Shown here: one piece after another, positions 9,938-20,066 of the stretch
Layout: the number at the start of each line of letters is the position of its first letter
How positions within the stretch are numbered: the first letter of the stretch is position 1
Origin: Haliclystus octoradiatus
Taxonomy: Eukaryota; Cnidaria; Staurozoa; Stauromedusae; Haliclystidae
Length of the DNA stretch: 64,000 nucleotides
Direction of reading: 5' to 3'
NCBI GenBank assembly: GCA_916610825.1
Contig: OU744451.1
Location: 6,927,345-6,991,344 of the forward strand
Position numbers and translations under genes: made by a program
Notes under the pieces: generated by a model
The model's database searches: none
What the model was told of the DNA's origin: nothing
What the model saw: only the letters and a program-made list of their open reading frames with translations

Positions 9938-12900
9938 AATGTAAGGGAGATCATTGGCTGAACAAATGCCCTGATGCCTCTGAAGTTGGAAAAAAGGAAC
10001 TTTTAAGTGCGTTTACTAAGCCTTCTACAACACGCCAGGGAACAACTTATTCAAATTCAAATGTTGAAAATGTTAACGCTAAGAAAATTGATGTTAAGGG
10101 CCAACAAAATCGTGACCAAAACGTTTTAATAAATGGTCAGATAAGTGCCAAATATGTGTTAGACACTGGAGCGGAAGAAACGTTTATCTCTGAAGCATTA
10201 GCAAATGATATTTCAAAGAATACTTCGGCTTTTATTGAGCCTTTATTAAAGCCGCTAAGTGTGCTGTACGCTAAGAAAGGATCTAACATAATTGCCGACA
10301 AAAAGATATGTGTTGATTTGGAGCTTACAACAAATGCCGGCTTATTAATTGTTAGAAAAGTTAATTGCATTATTCTAAATGACATGTTAGATGAGATTTT
10401 ATTGGGAAAGCCTTTGTTGCAAACACTTGGCATTGACGTAGATGCTATGATTGCCGCCTTAGCAACGCAACAAAGCACCGTTTCTCAAACTGAATTGAAA
10501 TCAATACATTATGTTTCACCTGTTAATGATAATGAGGTGAATGATTGTAATGAGACAAAGAATATTTGTATTGGTCCTAATTGCCAAGACGAGGCATTGA
10601 AAACTGTTTTAAATAATTTACCTGAAGGCTTGACCGCAAACAACAGGTCGGCCTTATCAGATCTTGTTACAAAGTACGGTGACTTATGGAGGGTAAATTT
10701 AGGCCCGGACGAGCCAGCCGTAGTTACACCGATGACTGTAGATATACCTGATGTGGAGCCAATTAGATGTCGTCAACGTCGTTACGCACCGAGTCATCAA
10801 GATTATCACCATGATCATGTCAAGAAACTGGAGGCTTATGGTCTTGTTAGAAGGAACACCAAAGCAAAATGGGCGTCACCTGCGTTTGTTGTATCCTCTG
10901 GAAATGGAAAACCTCGCATGGTTGTTGACCTCCGGGCAGTAAACAATGTCACTAAGAGAACTGTTTGGCCTATGCCGAATATTGAAGTACTGCTACAACA
11001 GTTACAAGGTATGAATGTATTTGCAAGTCTAGATTTGTTTAAAGGATATTGGCAAAGTCCATTAGATGTCAGTTCACAAGAATACCATTCTTTTATGACA
11101 CATGAAGGGGTTTACACACCCACTAGAGTAATAATGGGAGCTACAGATAGTGTACAATACTTTCAGTCCATGATGCAGTCTATTATTGATGAGAGTCCCT
11201 ACGCTGATTACATTTTCGTATGGGTAGATGATATACTAATATTTGCACCTGATTTTGATTTTTGGTCGATTGTTGCTACTCAAGTACCACATGGACAGTT
11301 GTCCTTACCAGTTGATCAACAAGAGCATGAACCGTTGGTGTTTATGAGTGGTAAGTTTACTGGATCTTCTTCTCGTTGGTCTATTGTTGAAAAGGAGGCG
11401 TTTCCTATTATTGAAGCAGTTGACCGCCTTGATTACCTGTTATTGCGACCACAGGGATTTCGGATTTTTACGGATCATCGTAACTTGATGTACATTTTTG
11501 ATCCTTTTACCGTAAATGCTACTATTAAACGTCACGTTGCTGATCGATTACAACGCTGGGCGTTGAGTTTGATGTGTTACAATTACAGAATTGAGCATAT
11601 ACCTGGAGAATTAAATGTATGGTCGGATTTGTTAACCCGCTGGGGAGTTGACTGTATTACAGATACTGTTACTGTAAAAGCTGTTATTTGTACGCCTGAT
11701 GCTACTAAGTCTTTGTTTGAGCCAGAGACATGGCCTTCATTGGCAGAACTTGTTGACTTACACGACAATGGCACTCCTGACTCAACATTTGCGAGAGATG
11801 GCGGAGGATTATACCGAAATCACAACAATGCAATATGGATTTCCGAGGACCATGATATTCGCTATCAGTTATTGGTTATTGCTCATGCTGGTGCCAGTGG
11901 TCATAGACGCAGTGAAGATATGATGTCAATACTGAAGAGCCGGTTTGCATGGAAAGGTATGAAACATGACGTATCTATGTTTTGTAAGTCTTGCTTGCAT
12001 TGTTTATTGGCTGATGGTCAGACTATTATCCCGAGACCTTTTGGTGATGTAATTCATGCAGATGCACCAAACGAAGTGATTCATTTTGATTATCTGTTTA
12101 TGAGGAAACGTGATGAACATTGTCCATATTCTTATGCTTTGGTTCTTAAAGATGATTTCTCTGGATTTGTTGAACTGATACCAACAGCAACAGCTGATTC
12201 TCAACCAGTTGTACACGCCCTCATTGATTGGTTTAAAAGGTATGGAATTGTTAAAATGTGGGTATCTGATCAAGGGACTCATTTTCTGAATGTTGTAATG
12301 GAAGAATTGAGAAGATTGATGCACGCTCAGCATCATTATGTTACGGCTTATTCGCCATGGGCAAACGGTACTGTCGAAAGAGTGAACAGAGACATATTGT
12401 TTATTGTTCGATGTATTTTATCAGAGTTGAGATTGACTGAAACTACTTGGCCTAATGTACTACCTTTGGTCCAGTCTGCTATCAATCACAGTCCATCTCG
12501 TTACCTTGGAAACCGAGCACCTGTTACTGCTTTTACTGGGTTGCCAGCAAGTTCACCCCTTGATTGTATTTATGTACCTCGATTAGAGACATCTTTACAG
12601 CTACCAACTACTGATGCTATTAAAGCAAAAATTGATGAATTGAAGGATTCTTTACAAGCCATGCATAGTGAGATTACTGCGTGTAAAGATAAACGTCGAC
12701 AAGAAAATGCTCAGCTACGATCAAACAGTAAAGCTGTGAAACCCGTGAATTTCCGTGAAGGAGATTTTGTTTTGGCGTCACGAGTCTTAAATAAATCTGG
12801 CGGAAAATTGAGAGTAAAATGGCAAGGTCCAATGCGTATTACGGAAGTTGTGAATCCGTATGTCTACGTAGTCGAGAGTCTGATTAACGGAGAAAAACAG

Positions 12901-13179
12901 ACCTGCCATTCGAGTCGTCTTAAGTATTATCATGACGATTCATTAAATGTTACAGAAGAGTTAAAAGAGCAAATCGCACATGATGACATAGGATTTATTG
13001 TAGAGGATATCTTACGTGTAAGATTCAATGAAGACCACGATCGATGGGAATTGCATATTCAATGGCAGGGATTTGAAAGTGGAGAAAATTCATGGGAGCC
13101 ATTCAGCACCCTATGGCTTGATGTGCCAAAGTTGATTGAAAACTATATAAACAAGAGTTGCGATAACTTAAAGTTTTAA
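9850..13179 (+). CDS. pol: Pol polyprotein (protease, defective RT, RNase H, integrase, chromodomain)
   Basis: This frame is -1 relative to gag. It opens after a stop at 9847-9849 and has no ATG at its start, so it needs a frameshift or an ancestral fusion with Gag. In order: a zinc knuckle (residues 28-40); aspartic protease with VLDTGAEETF near 103-112; RT fingers and palm with VVDLRAVNN, SLDLFKGYWQSPL and the catalytic VWVDDILIF near residue 458; RNase H with IVEKEAF and TDHRNLMYI; integrase with an HHCC zinc site and a D,D-E core (FDYLF, SDQGTHF, NGTVERVNRD); and a C-terminal chromodomain (about 1045-1103) with WQGFESGENSWEP. The thumb, connection and first part of RNase H that should follow VDD are missing: PDFDF runs straight into WSIVATQV. 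The deletion keeps the frame but must abolish RT activity. Confidence 0.9.
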   Translation: MSENYSIQYKNNTQSDTNTAKKGPRDGCLKCKGDHWLNKCPDASEVGKKELLSAFTKPSTTRQGTTYSNSNVENVNAKKIDVKGQQNRDQNVLINGQISAKYVLDTGAEETFISEALANDISKNTSAFIEPLLKPLSVLYAKKGSNIIADKKICVDLELTTNAGLLIVRKVNCIILNDMLDEILLGKPLLQTLGIDVDAMIAALATQQSTVSQTELKSIHYVSPVNDNEVNDCNETKNICIGPNCQDEALKTVLNNLPEGLTANNRSALSDLVTKYGDLWRVNLGPDEPAVVTPMTVDIPDVEPIRCRQRRYAPSHQDYHHDHVKKLEAYGLVRRNTKAKWASPAFVVSSGNGKPRMVVDLRAVNNVTKRTVWPMPNIEVLLQQLQGMNVFASLDLFKGYWQSPLDVSSQEYHSFMTHEGVYTPTRVIMGATDSVQYFQSMMQSIIDESPYADYIFVWVDDILIFAPDFDFWSIVATQVPHGQLSLPVDQQEHEPLVFMSGKFTGSSSRWSIVEKEAFPIIEAVDRLDYLLLRPQGFRIFTDHRNLMYIFDPFTVNATIKRHVADRLQRWALSLMCYNYRIEHIPGELNVWSDLLTRWGVDCITDTVTVKAVICTPDATKSLFEPETWPSLAELVDLHDNGTPDSTFARDGGGLYRNHNNAIWISEDHDIRYQLLVIAHAGASGHRRSEDMMSILKSRFAWKGMKHDVSMFCKSCLHCLLADGQTIIPRPFGDVIHADAPNEVIHFDYLFMRKRDEHCPYSYALVLKDDFSGFVELIPTATADSQPVVHALIDWFKRYGIVKMWVSDQGTHFLNVVMEELRRLMHAQHHYVTAYSPWANGTVERVNRDILFIVRCILSELRLTETTWPNVLPLVQSAINHSPSRYLGNRAPVTAFTGLPASSPLDCIYVPRLETSLQLPTTDAIKAKIDELKDSLQAMHSEITACKDKRRQENAQLRSNSKAVKPVNFREGDFVLASRVLNKSGGKLRVKWQGPMRITEVVNPYVYVVESLINGEKQTCHSSRLKYYHDDSLNVTEELKEQIAHDDIGFIVEDILRVRFNEDHDRWELHIQWQGFESGENSWEPFSTLWLDVPKLIENYINKSCDNLKF

Positions 13180-13242
13180 AATTATGTTAAAGGACTGCTA
13201 TCATAAATAATCTGCTGTAACCTTAGTTTTAGAGGAGGGAAA

Positions 13243-13417
13243 TGTAGCGAGGCTATCCTCGTTTTGGTTTGAAGCCAACGCCCTTTATTAATATTTCTTT
13301 GCTGTATTTCTATTTCAAGTTAGTTAGTTTTTGCTATGACTCAGAACAGTTGTTGTTACCATGTGACTTGTTGTCTTGGTTTATTTTACTGTTGTTTTTT
13401 GTGTGGCACACACCACA
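13243..13417 (+). repeat. 3' LTR of the Ty3/gypsy element
   Basis: Matches 8856-9030. It is preceded by the polypurine tract and followed by the target duplication ACAT. Confidence 0.93.
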
Positions 13418-13421
13418 ACAT

Positions 13422-14110
13422 TTTACGACGGATAATCTTACTAATGGCAATCATTATTTTTCTTATATAAGGATTGTCAATAAAATACTGTAGGTTAAAA
13501 CTAAATCCCAATCACTACACCAAGGATGCGCTAGCTTAACGGTGACGTATCATTTACTTCGACAATAACGATATCAACAACATATATAGGGAGGATTATT
13601 GTTTATCATTGTTGCTAACACCGATGTTTGAATATTATTATTAGTAAAGTTCTCTATATATAGCAGCTCTATTGGAGGAAGTATCGTATTTTTAAAACGC
13701 TACACACAACTTAGTTCATGTTCTTACAAAACAAACATCCTATGATCAATTTATGAGAAGGCATATAACAGTTTGGGAAGTGTTTTCATTTTAGCCTGTT
13801 TCGGATTGACGGGAACTCAATGTATGAAATTTCTAGAATAGAAATTGAGTTGATCCGGTGAAATGATTCTAAAAAAGACAATTGTTATCAATGCAAATGT
13901 TTGTAAGCAATTAGCATTATCTTCACAGTCTAGAAATTCCGCTTCTGATTATAGATGGAATGTCTGGACTGTGGAAACGATTCAAACAATTTCTAGCTGA
14001 ACTCAAATTAAAGAAGTAAGTAGTCATGGTTGCTTTTACATTCTATGCAGTTTTAGCCTTCCCGAATGCTAACATGCAGGATATACTTTGGTAAATATTA
14101 TATACATTTC
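13422..14110. other. Non-coding, with short inverted repeats
   Basis: No gene is seen. Two imperfect inverted repeats are present: around 13816-13853 (AACTCAAT against ATTGAGTT) and 13921-13979 (TTCACAGTCTAGAAATTCC against GGAATGTCTGGACTGTGGA). They could be remnants of a small foldback element. Confidence 0.4.
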
Positions 14111-14114
14111 TTAC

Positions 14115-14285
14115 CACATGGATTCGGCGATGTGCAAGTAAATACATCTGTCTGAATTCCATCACAATTTGGTGATGAAATGGGAGCACAATATCTTTTC
14201 CTTGTTGGTTTGCGATATTTCAAACATTCGTGTGGTGTTCGTGCCTCACAATCATCCGACCACGGTGTCCAGGTTGTCCAGATCA
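14115..14285 (-). CDS. Exon encoding a thrombospondin type 1 repeat
   Basis: A 171-bp minus-strand exon flanked by a strong acceptor (CGTTTTCTTAG) and donor (GTAAGAAATG). It starts with two bases and ends with one base of split codons, the symmetric phase 1-1 arrangement typical of shuffled extracellular modules. The translation begins IWTTWTPWSDDC and continues with RKPTRKRYC and CTSPNPC. That is the Trp-x-x-Trp, Arg and Cys layout of a TSP type 1 domain, which mediates adhesion and glycan or matrix contacts outside the cell. Reading starts only after the preceding exon; the micro-exon at 17196-17226 ends in the matching phase. No downstream exon was found between here and the gypsy element, so the 3' part of the gene may be missing or unrecognised. 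Confidence 0.75.
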
Positions 14286-14925
14286 CTAAGAAAACGTTAA
14301 AAGATCAGAATACTTCAGGAATACAGTTGTTATGTGATGTGACAATTACACCCAAGAATAAGAAAACGGATAACACTTAACAATTAACATAAATAATCAT
14401 AAATGATATCGGCATTTCTGTGATCATGCTTAAATGAAGGTCATACAGGACAGTAGACCGGTAAAAAAGAAAAGTTTTAAAGTTGAATTGCATTCTTGAT
14501 TTTATTGTTCTTATGGGTATAAGAAAATCATAAGTGAAAATTTTGAGTTCGAAAAATATCGGGAAATGGGCGCTCGATGCCCCACCAAATTAATACACAA
14601 AGTCAATGGGGAAAAAGCTCAAAAATTAAAAAAAAAAAATAATTATATATTAGGAAGGTATTTTTGAATTATTCTTTATGTCTATGAAGGTAACAATCTC
14701 AAAAATATTACTATGGTTTTTGAAAGTCTATTGGATAAGAACCTATACAGAAAAGTTGTGTTTCAAAGTGATGCATTTGAATGTATATATGGCAAATTCA
14801 AATTATAATTCGATTATAATTCGAAAGAAAATCAATGTTTATTCATCTGTTTATTTGCAAAACGGAACTGTATCTAGGCAACGGCCGAGAAAAAGAGGCT
14901 AGACATTTCTTTCTCGACATCAACC
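14286..14925. other. Intronic or intergenic, no feature
   Basis: If the TSP type 1 exon belongs with the upstream micro-exon, this lies in their intron. A short phrase (AAATGGG...CCACCAAATTAATACAC...AATGGGGAAAA, 14565-14615) resembles the arms of the long-TIR element at 32509-34740 and may be a decayed fragment. Confidence 0.35.
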
Positions 14926-14929
14926 CCCG

Positions 14930-15155
14930 GTTTTTACCAAATATGGTAAGAGGAATCCCTGGAATGTCGAAATGAAAGTTCGCCTTCAAGTGAAAGCACG
15001 CTCTTCCTATGCGAGCTTTCGATTTGGAGCGCGCCGTGCTAATGACAGCGAGCCGTGTCAAGTTAGACGGGCGCGCCGGCAGCGAGCCAACTTTCAATTT
15101 ACTGTAAACGAAAGCACGGCACGCTCGAAAGCGCGCTGTATAATCCAGGCCTTAT
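14930..15155. mobile_element. GC-rich element-like island
   Basis: A sharply GC-rich patch in AT-rich surroundings. It starts near CCCTGGAATGTCGAAATG and ends near GCGCTGTATAATCCAGGCC. On opposite strands the two ends share CCTGGA(A/T)T and AAAGC(A/G)CG phrases, as loose terminal inverted repeats would. No coding sequence is visible. A small non-autonomous DNA transposon is the likeliest reading, but termini and target duplication are not certain. Confidence 0.35.
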
Positions 15156-15204
15156 TAAGTTTAAGTCATAAATTAGAAATAAATTAATTATTTATAGTAT
15201 AAAA

Positions 15205-15640
15205 GTTAATTTTGTAATAAAAGTAAACGATAAAATAGACGTTGATTGAGCTTTCGACATTGCTTATGTCATCTTCAGAAATATATTTTTTAAAAGAAAA
15301 ATTATTTAAAATACATGGGTTTAAAAGTGTTAAGTTATACAATGTGCTAGAAGCAGGATGCGGTAATAACAATAGGTTATTATAGACAAAGGCAAGAACA
15401 ATAGCTTTTCAATATCCTGCTGGGAAAAGCCGAGATTTGATTGAGTCAGACTGAGTGTTGAGGTTTGGCTTGATTCGCCTGATTGCAAGCATTTCATGAA
15501 TTTGGCAGTCAAATTTGTCTTTACATTTTTTCAAAATTTTAAAATTGTTTTCAGAAACAGATTTTCCGTGTTGTTGATTTACATGTGCGTAAACAGCAGA
15601 CCCTTTTCTCTTGTGCTCGTCAATGCGTTGAGGCAAGTGT
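15205..15640 (-). pseudogene. Penelope-like element 3' end, inverted copy
   Basis: The minus-strand frame encodes the last 75 or so residues of a Penelope-like polymerase: RIDEHKRKGSAVYAHVNQQH, then KSVSENNF, KDKFDCQIHEM and a final RLFPAGY, with stop near 15409. The end of the GIY-YIG endonuclease module and its 3' flank to about 15205 are nearly the same as 16082-16525 on the other strand. Only the distal part is present, so it cannot act. It joins the plus-strand copy head to head near 15640. Confidence 0.85.
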
Positions 15641-16525
15641 CGGCTTAGTGCAAATTAAAACTATGTTAAATCGGGCCTACCGTTTATCATCAAAGGATGA
15701 ATATTTTCAAGTGGAATGTGAAAGATTGCGAAAAACATTTTTAAATTTAAAATATCCTTTATCAATTATTAATTTTTATATTTTCTAGATTAAAAAAGAG
15801 TCGGATTGAGTGTCGGCCTGATTTGCCTATTGCAAGCAAGAATCCTGATGACATGAACATTGTGCTACATTTTAAGAATCAAGTTTCTGCTAATTCCATC
15901 AAGCGTCAGTTATCTGATTTGAGTTCAAAAATCGGGAAAAATCTTAGGCCAGTATTTACAAGTAGGATAATACAAAATGATTTACATGTGTGTGAACCAA
16001 AACCGGCTCTCTTGTCTCGTCAATGTGTTGTATATAGTTTCCAGTGTAATTCGTGTGAAGCGAATTATGTCGGATATACCTGCCGACACTTGCATCAACC
16101 CATTGACGAGCACAAGAGAAAAGGGTCTGCTGTTTACGCACATGTAAATCAACAACATGGAAAATTTGTTTCTGAAAACAATTTTAAAATTTTGAAAAAA
16201 TGTAAAGACAAATTTGACTACCAAATTCATGAAATGCTTGCAATCAGGCCGATCAAGCCAAACCTCAACACTCAGTCTGACTCAATCAAATCTCGGCTTT
16301 TCCCAGCAGGATATTGAAAAGCTATTGTTCTTGCCTTTGTCTATAATAATCTATTGTTATTACCGCATCCTGCTTCTATCACATTGTATAACTTAACACT
16401 TTTAAACCCATGTATTTTAAATAATTTTTCTTTTAAAAAATATATTTCTGAAGATGACATAAGCAATGTCGAAAGCTCAATCAACGTCTATTTTATCGTT
16501 TACTTTTATTACAAAATTAATAAGT
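15641..16525 (+). pseudogene. Penelope-like element 3' part with GIY-YIG endonuclease
   Basis: The first part (15643-15780) encodes a degraded RT C-terminal segment (TMLNRAYRLSSKDEYF, LKYPLSIINF). After stops and frame changes an intact 165-codon stretch (15823-16317) covers LPIASKNPDDMN-type linker sequence, SSKIGKNLRPVFTSRI, and the GIY-YIG module with CVVYSFQCNSCEANYVGYT and the downstream Arg/His-containing EHKRKG. In Penelope-like elements this endonuclease nicks target DNA to prime reverse transcription. The tail at 16430-16500 has a conserved CTGAAGATGACAT...ATGTCGAAAGC segment. The copy is 5' truncated and non-autonomous. Confidence 0.88.
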
Positions 16526-17195
16526 AGAAACTTACTGATATAAAAGTTAACTTAATAAATTAAAATTTCTTTCACTCTTGAAAATGCTCACAGACGATGG
16601 CCGAAAGTTTTATAAATAAAACACATTCAAAATGAATGTTATCTTTGAATTTTGTTATTAAATGTTTATACAATTGAAGGCAAAAATGACTGGTTCTGTC
16701 TTATTTGGTCCAAATAGTAAAGTGAATGCCATTTGTCAACCCATAGCTAGTGCAGTATAGATCAGCTTATCATACAGCCTATTCGTAGATCAATCACAAA
16801 GACAACATGTCAGTTGTCTTGGACTAGTTACAAAGATATTTAATATTGAAAAATTTGGATGATAAAGTAACGAAGATATACGTGTGGCAATATAGAGGCA
16901 TCAAAACATGAATATTTATGTCATTCCTTATCATACTGTTTCCAAAAAGTTTATGAATCAATTTTTTCAGTCGATATGAATCAGAGGCAATAACTTATTT
17001 GAATAATACCTTATATGTTCCTCCGTAGATTAATGTTAAATTTCATGAATAATCGTTGCCGAGCCGGCAAATCTTAATCTAACAATCTATAAACTTTGTA
17101 AAACAAGTCAAGCTCCTTGCCCTCATATAAATAGTAAAAACTCTCGAAATGATGTATCATACATGAAATATACATTTACTATAAAAATGTTTTAC

Positions 17196-17226
17196 CTTTT
17201 TCAATTTCTTCAGTTGGTCTTATGAG
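17196..17226 (-). CDS. 31-bp micro-exon, probably of the PAN/TSP1 gene
   Basis: On the minus strand TTTCTCTTTCAG precedes and GTAAAA follows a 31-base stretch open only in phase 0, reading LIRPTEEIEK plus one base. That last base pairs in phase with the two leading bases of the exon at 14115-14285, which supports joining them. Its 5' junction to the exon at 17432-17727 is not in phase. Micro-exon calls by eye can be chance matches. Confidence 0.5.
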
Positions 17227-17431
17227 CTGAAAGAGAAATTGCATATTTATAGATGATTTAAGGAGACTACATCAACAAATAATTAATTTGAACTTTTTTT
17301 CTTTTGTTTTTGGGAGAATAAACTTTAAATAAGCTTGTTATATATAAACAAAATATAGCAACTTTCACAAAATAACAATCAGCTAACTAGCTATAAAAAT
17401 GAAGAAGGTTTTAACATATTTTATGACTTAC

Positions 17432-17727
17432 AATCAAATCGTTTTCAAGATGATTGTTGATTGGATTCTTCTGTTGCTTTCATTTAAGACGGATTGAATT
17501 AATTCACATTTCTTTTCTTTTGTAAATTTGATGGAATTGCAACTCTTGAAGAGGAGGCATCTGTGTATACATTGAATTGATGTAGTCCCATAACCGGTAG
17601 ATAAAGTCTGTTGCTTCAATGAGTCATCTGAGACATATTGAACAAGAGAATTAGATTCATATGCCATGGACAGGCGTATATGGTAAACAAATACATGGAC
17701 ACTCCAAAGAAGACGTAAAACGATCAT
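17432..17727 (-). CDS. Signal peptide plus PAN/apple-like exon
   Basis: The minus-strand frame starts with Met and a hydrophobic leader (VLRLLWSVHVFVYHI). It has four cysteines at residues 53, 57, 63 and 74 in the order C-x3-C-x5-C-x10-C, with SCNSIKF between. This resembles the central part of PAN/apple modules of secreted adhesion proteins. A textbook donor (GTAAGT, 17431-17426) ends the exon, but the reading frame meets TGA two bases before it. In another frame the last 12 codons before the donor are open (ending ENDLI) and would match the phase of the micro-exon. Either this copy carries a frameshift around residues 86-88, or it is a separate 97-residue secreted protein with an intron after its stop. 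Confidence 0.5.
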
Positions 17728-17759
17728 TTCAAATTTCTTCTATTGATTTGAAATTATTT

Positions 17760-19230
17760 CGAATAGGTTTATAAAATATTGGCAATATCTATACGCAGAT
17801 GTTTCGCCTTTTAAAATAGCTGCAAATAAGAAGATGAATAAGATTAACCTCTCTTTTAAGAAATAAATCTGCAATTTTAATGAAAATTGACACCTCGTTT
17901 CCAGTGAAAAATGTCTATGGATATTTATTCGACAGTCACAAATAAATTTATCTATTTAGAAATGTGATATTCAACATCAAATCACACACACAGAGATAAC
18001 GAAGTAGGCTTTATACGCGCTGTAACATATTTATGCTTAATTAACATCTTCTCTGATCTTAATTAAGGAGTGCGTAAATGAAATTTAATAAGTAATGGTT
18101 ACTATCTAATTAATGTTGTAATTTCTATTGTTGTAATATAGAATGCTATAGCAATTAAGAAGATTACCACTGGCAGAGATCGCCATTTGCAAGAGCAAAT
18201 CAAAGCAATTCGAACCATTCCGCATAATTATATAGCTCAAATGAGAAACATGTATTATAAAATAGTTGGGGGTTTGTTGTCCCAGACAAAAGGCCTTAAT
18301 AGCTTGAGGCATCTACCCTATAATTAAATAAAGAGCCCTCTGAAAAATGGTTAAATATGCGTTAATATTGTCGATCGTTGTTCGCTGTGTGATTATGCAG
18401 GTAAAGCAGCTGCAATTTACTGATAATGATAATACATTCGATAATACATCTCACAAACCCCAGAACAATTCAAAATTGTTTATCACTTCCCTCTATATAT
18501 CATCTCGTTGAACTTTTCAATAATGATTTACATGACCAATAGACACTCTGAGTATTATTGATGAAATTTTATTTCGGAAATTACAAACTTAAATAAAGAA
18601 CGTTTTTCTTTCCTTTCGATTTTAATGTATAAATAATAAAAATTTAAATAATAAAAACAAAGCAAAAATCTGCCATAACTTGCTAAATAAAAATTGCCTC
18701 ATCTTATCCAATGGTCTTGCCGGAGTCACAAAATGTCACTCCGGTGTAAGCCCTATAAGAATACGCTATATTTCTCATCCCTTACACAGTAATGACGAAA
18801 CATTGTGCACCCGTCTGAGAGTCTGAGACTGAGCGTATACATGTACAAGCAGCTTATCGAACAACTTTACATTTAAACATATAGGTATGGTTCTCAAGTT
18901 AGCTTTGCATTATATAGGTAAATTCTTTCAAGTCAAAAGTTATATTAATTGGCTAAAATGTTCACAATATAAAATCCAAAGTTCGCATTAAGAGAGGCAT
19001 TGGCGTATATGGTCTCTCAAGAAATGAAAATGCTCTCAATAAGCAATAACATCTACATGATGTTTCATTTTTTCTATCAGAATGAGATTATATATAATAA
19101 GTTAGACAAAATTCTGACGGTGACTGAGTAAATTAGTATTGCATGCGATACGATAAATTCTTGAAAATGCGAAGACCGAACATACCATGCATACAAATTA
19201 CACAAGTATATACGATTCGTATAACTGAAA
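17760..19230. other. No gene recognised
   Basis: AT-rich sequence without supported exons. A small perfect hairpin, CCGGAGT...ACTCCGG with a 10-base loop, sits near 18720-18744. Confidence 0.4.
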
Positions 19231-19233
19231 TGG

Positions 19234-20066
19234 ATTGGTCAAAATGATGATTCGATCGTTATTAAATAGCATCCTGGCTTTATCAGCATCTTTTGCTGTA
19301 GTACGAAATTCATTTAGTGTATTATGTGCACGTCTCCTAATAGTTCACAGTTTCAAATCTTTCCAGAGTCCAGAGTCTAATTAAACTTTTCTTTTTGCTA
19401 GTAAGGTATTTGATATAAACAAATTCACGAATTCCATGCACCAAAACTGGTCTTTGTATGACAGTCATCTGGAGTCCAGGGATTATACAGTCGAACTTGC
19501 TTAATATCCCCCCTTTGGTACAGATAAAAAGCGGGACATTAAGCGAGGTGGGATATTAAGCGAGGTAAGAATATGAGAGTTTGTATGGAGAATTGAAAAT
19601 GGGAATCAGTTTTAAGTGGGGATATTAAGCAAGATGGAACATTAAAAGAGGGGATATTAACCGAGTTCAACTGTATTCTACATAGAAAATCATATCGAAA
19701 TGGACACAGTTGTTTCGTGAATCATCTTTTTGTTTCTTCCCAGATGAAATTGATCAAAATGATGATTCGACCGTTATTAAATAGCATCCTGGCTTTATCA
19801 GCATCTTTTGCTGTAGTACGAAATTCATTTAGTGTATTATGTGCTCGTCTCCTAATAGTTCACAGTTTCAAATCTTTCCAGAGTCTAGAGTCTCATTAAA
19901 CTTTTCCTTTTGCTAGTAAGGTACTTGATATAAACAATTTCACGAATTCCATGCACCAAAACTGGTCTTTGTATGAGAGTCATATTTACGGATTATATTT
20001 TACGTAGAAAATCGTATCGAAGTGGACACAGTTGTTTCGTGAATCATCTATTTGTTTCTTCCCAGA
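19234..20066 (+). repeat. Two-copy tandem unit upstream of the LINE endonuclease
   Basis: 19234-19468 and 19749-19983 are 235-bp direct repeats about 97% alike by eye, both starting ATTGRTCAAAATGATGATTC. Their continuations 19680-19745 and 20000-20066 are also alike (GGACACAGTTGTTTCGTGAA, then TTCTTCCCAGATGAA). Copy 1 is lengthened by a small TA-flanked element at 19488-19673. The second unit runs straight into LINE coding sequence, so these are best read as repeated 5'-UTR units of that LINE. Confidence 0.75.
19488..19673 (+). mobile_element. 186-bp TA-flanked MITE
   Basis: Begins CAGTCGAACTTGCTTAATATC and ends GATATTAACCGAGTTCAACTG, with TA on both sides (19486-19487 and 19674-19675), as for Tc1/mariner-type non-autonomous elements. 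Internal GGGATATTAAGC phrases repeat. A second copy lies in reverse orientation at 56519-56687, and a fragment is at 43772-43850. Confidence 0.8.

Larger units (their letters stand above)
8856..13417 (+). mobile_element. Ty3/gypsy LTR retrotransposon with chromodomain integrase
   Basis: Two 175-bp LTRs (8856-9030 and 13243-13417) start TGTAGCG and end CACCACA. They are flanked by a 4-bp target duplication ACAT (8852-8855 and 13418-13421). The LTRs differ by one substitution and one short rearranged block, which indicates recent insertion. A purine tract (AGAGGAGGGAA, 13232-13242) abuts the 3' LTR and is the likely plus-strand primer. No standard primer site starting TGG directly follows the 5' LTR. 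Gag and Pol frames are present, but the gag/pol junction is offset and RT carries an internal deletion, so this copy is unlikely to move on its own. Confidence 0.93.

Noticed and set aside
10137-12336. Minus-strand frames over the gypsy pol region
   Set aside because: Shadows of the plus-strand polyprotein frame.
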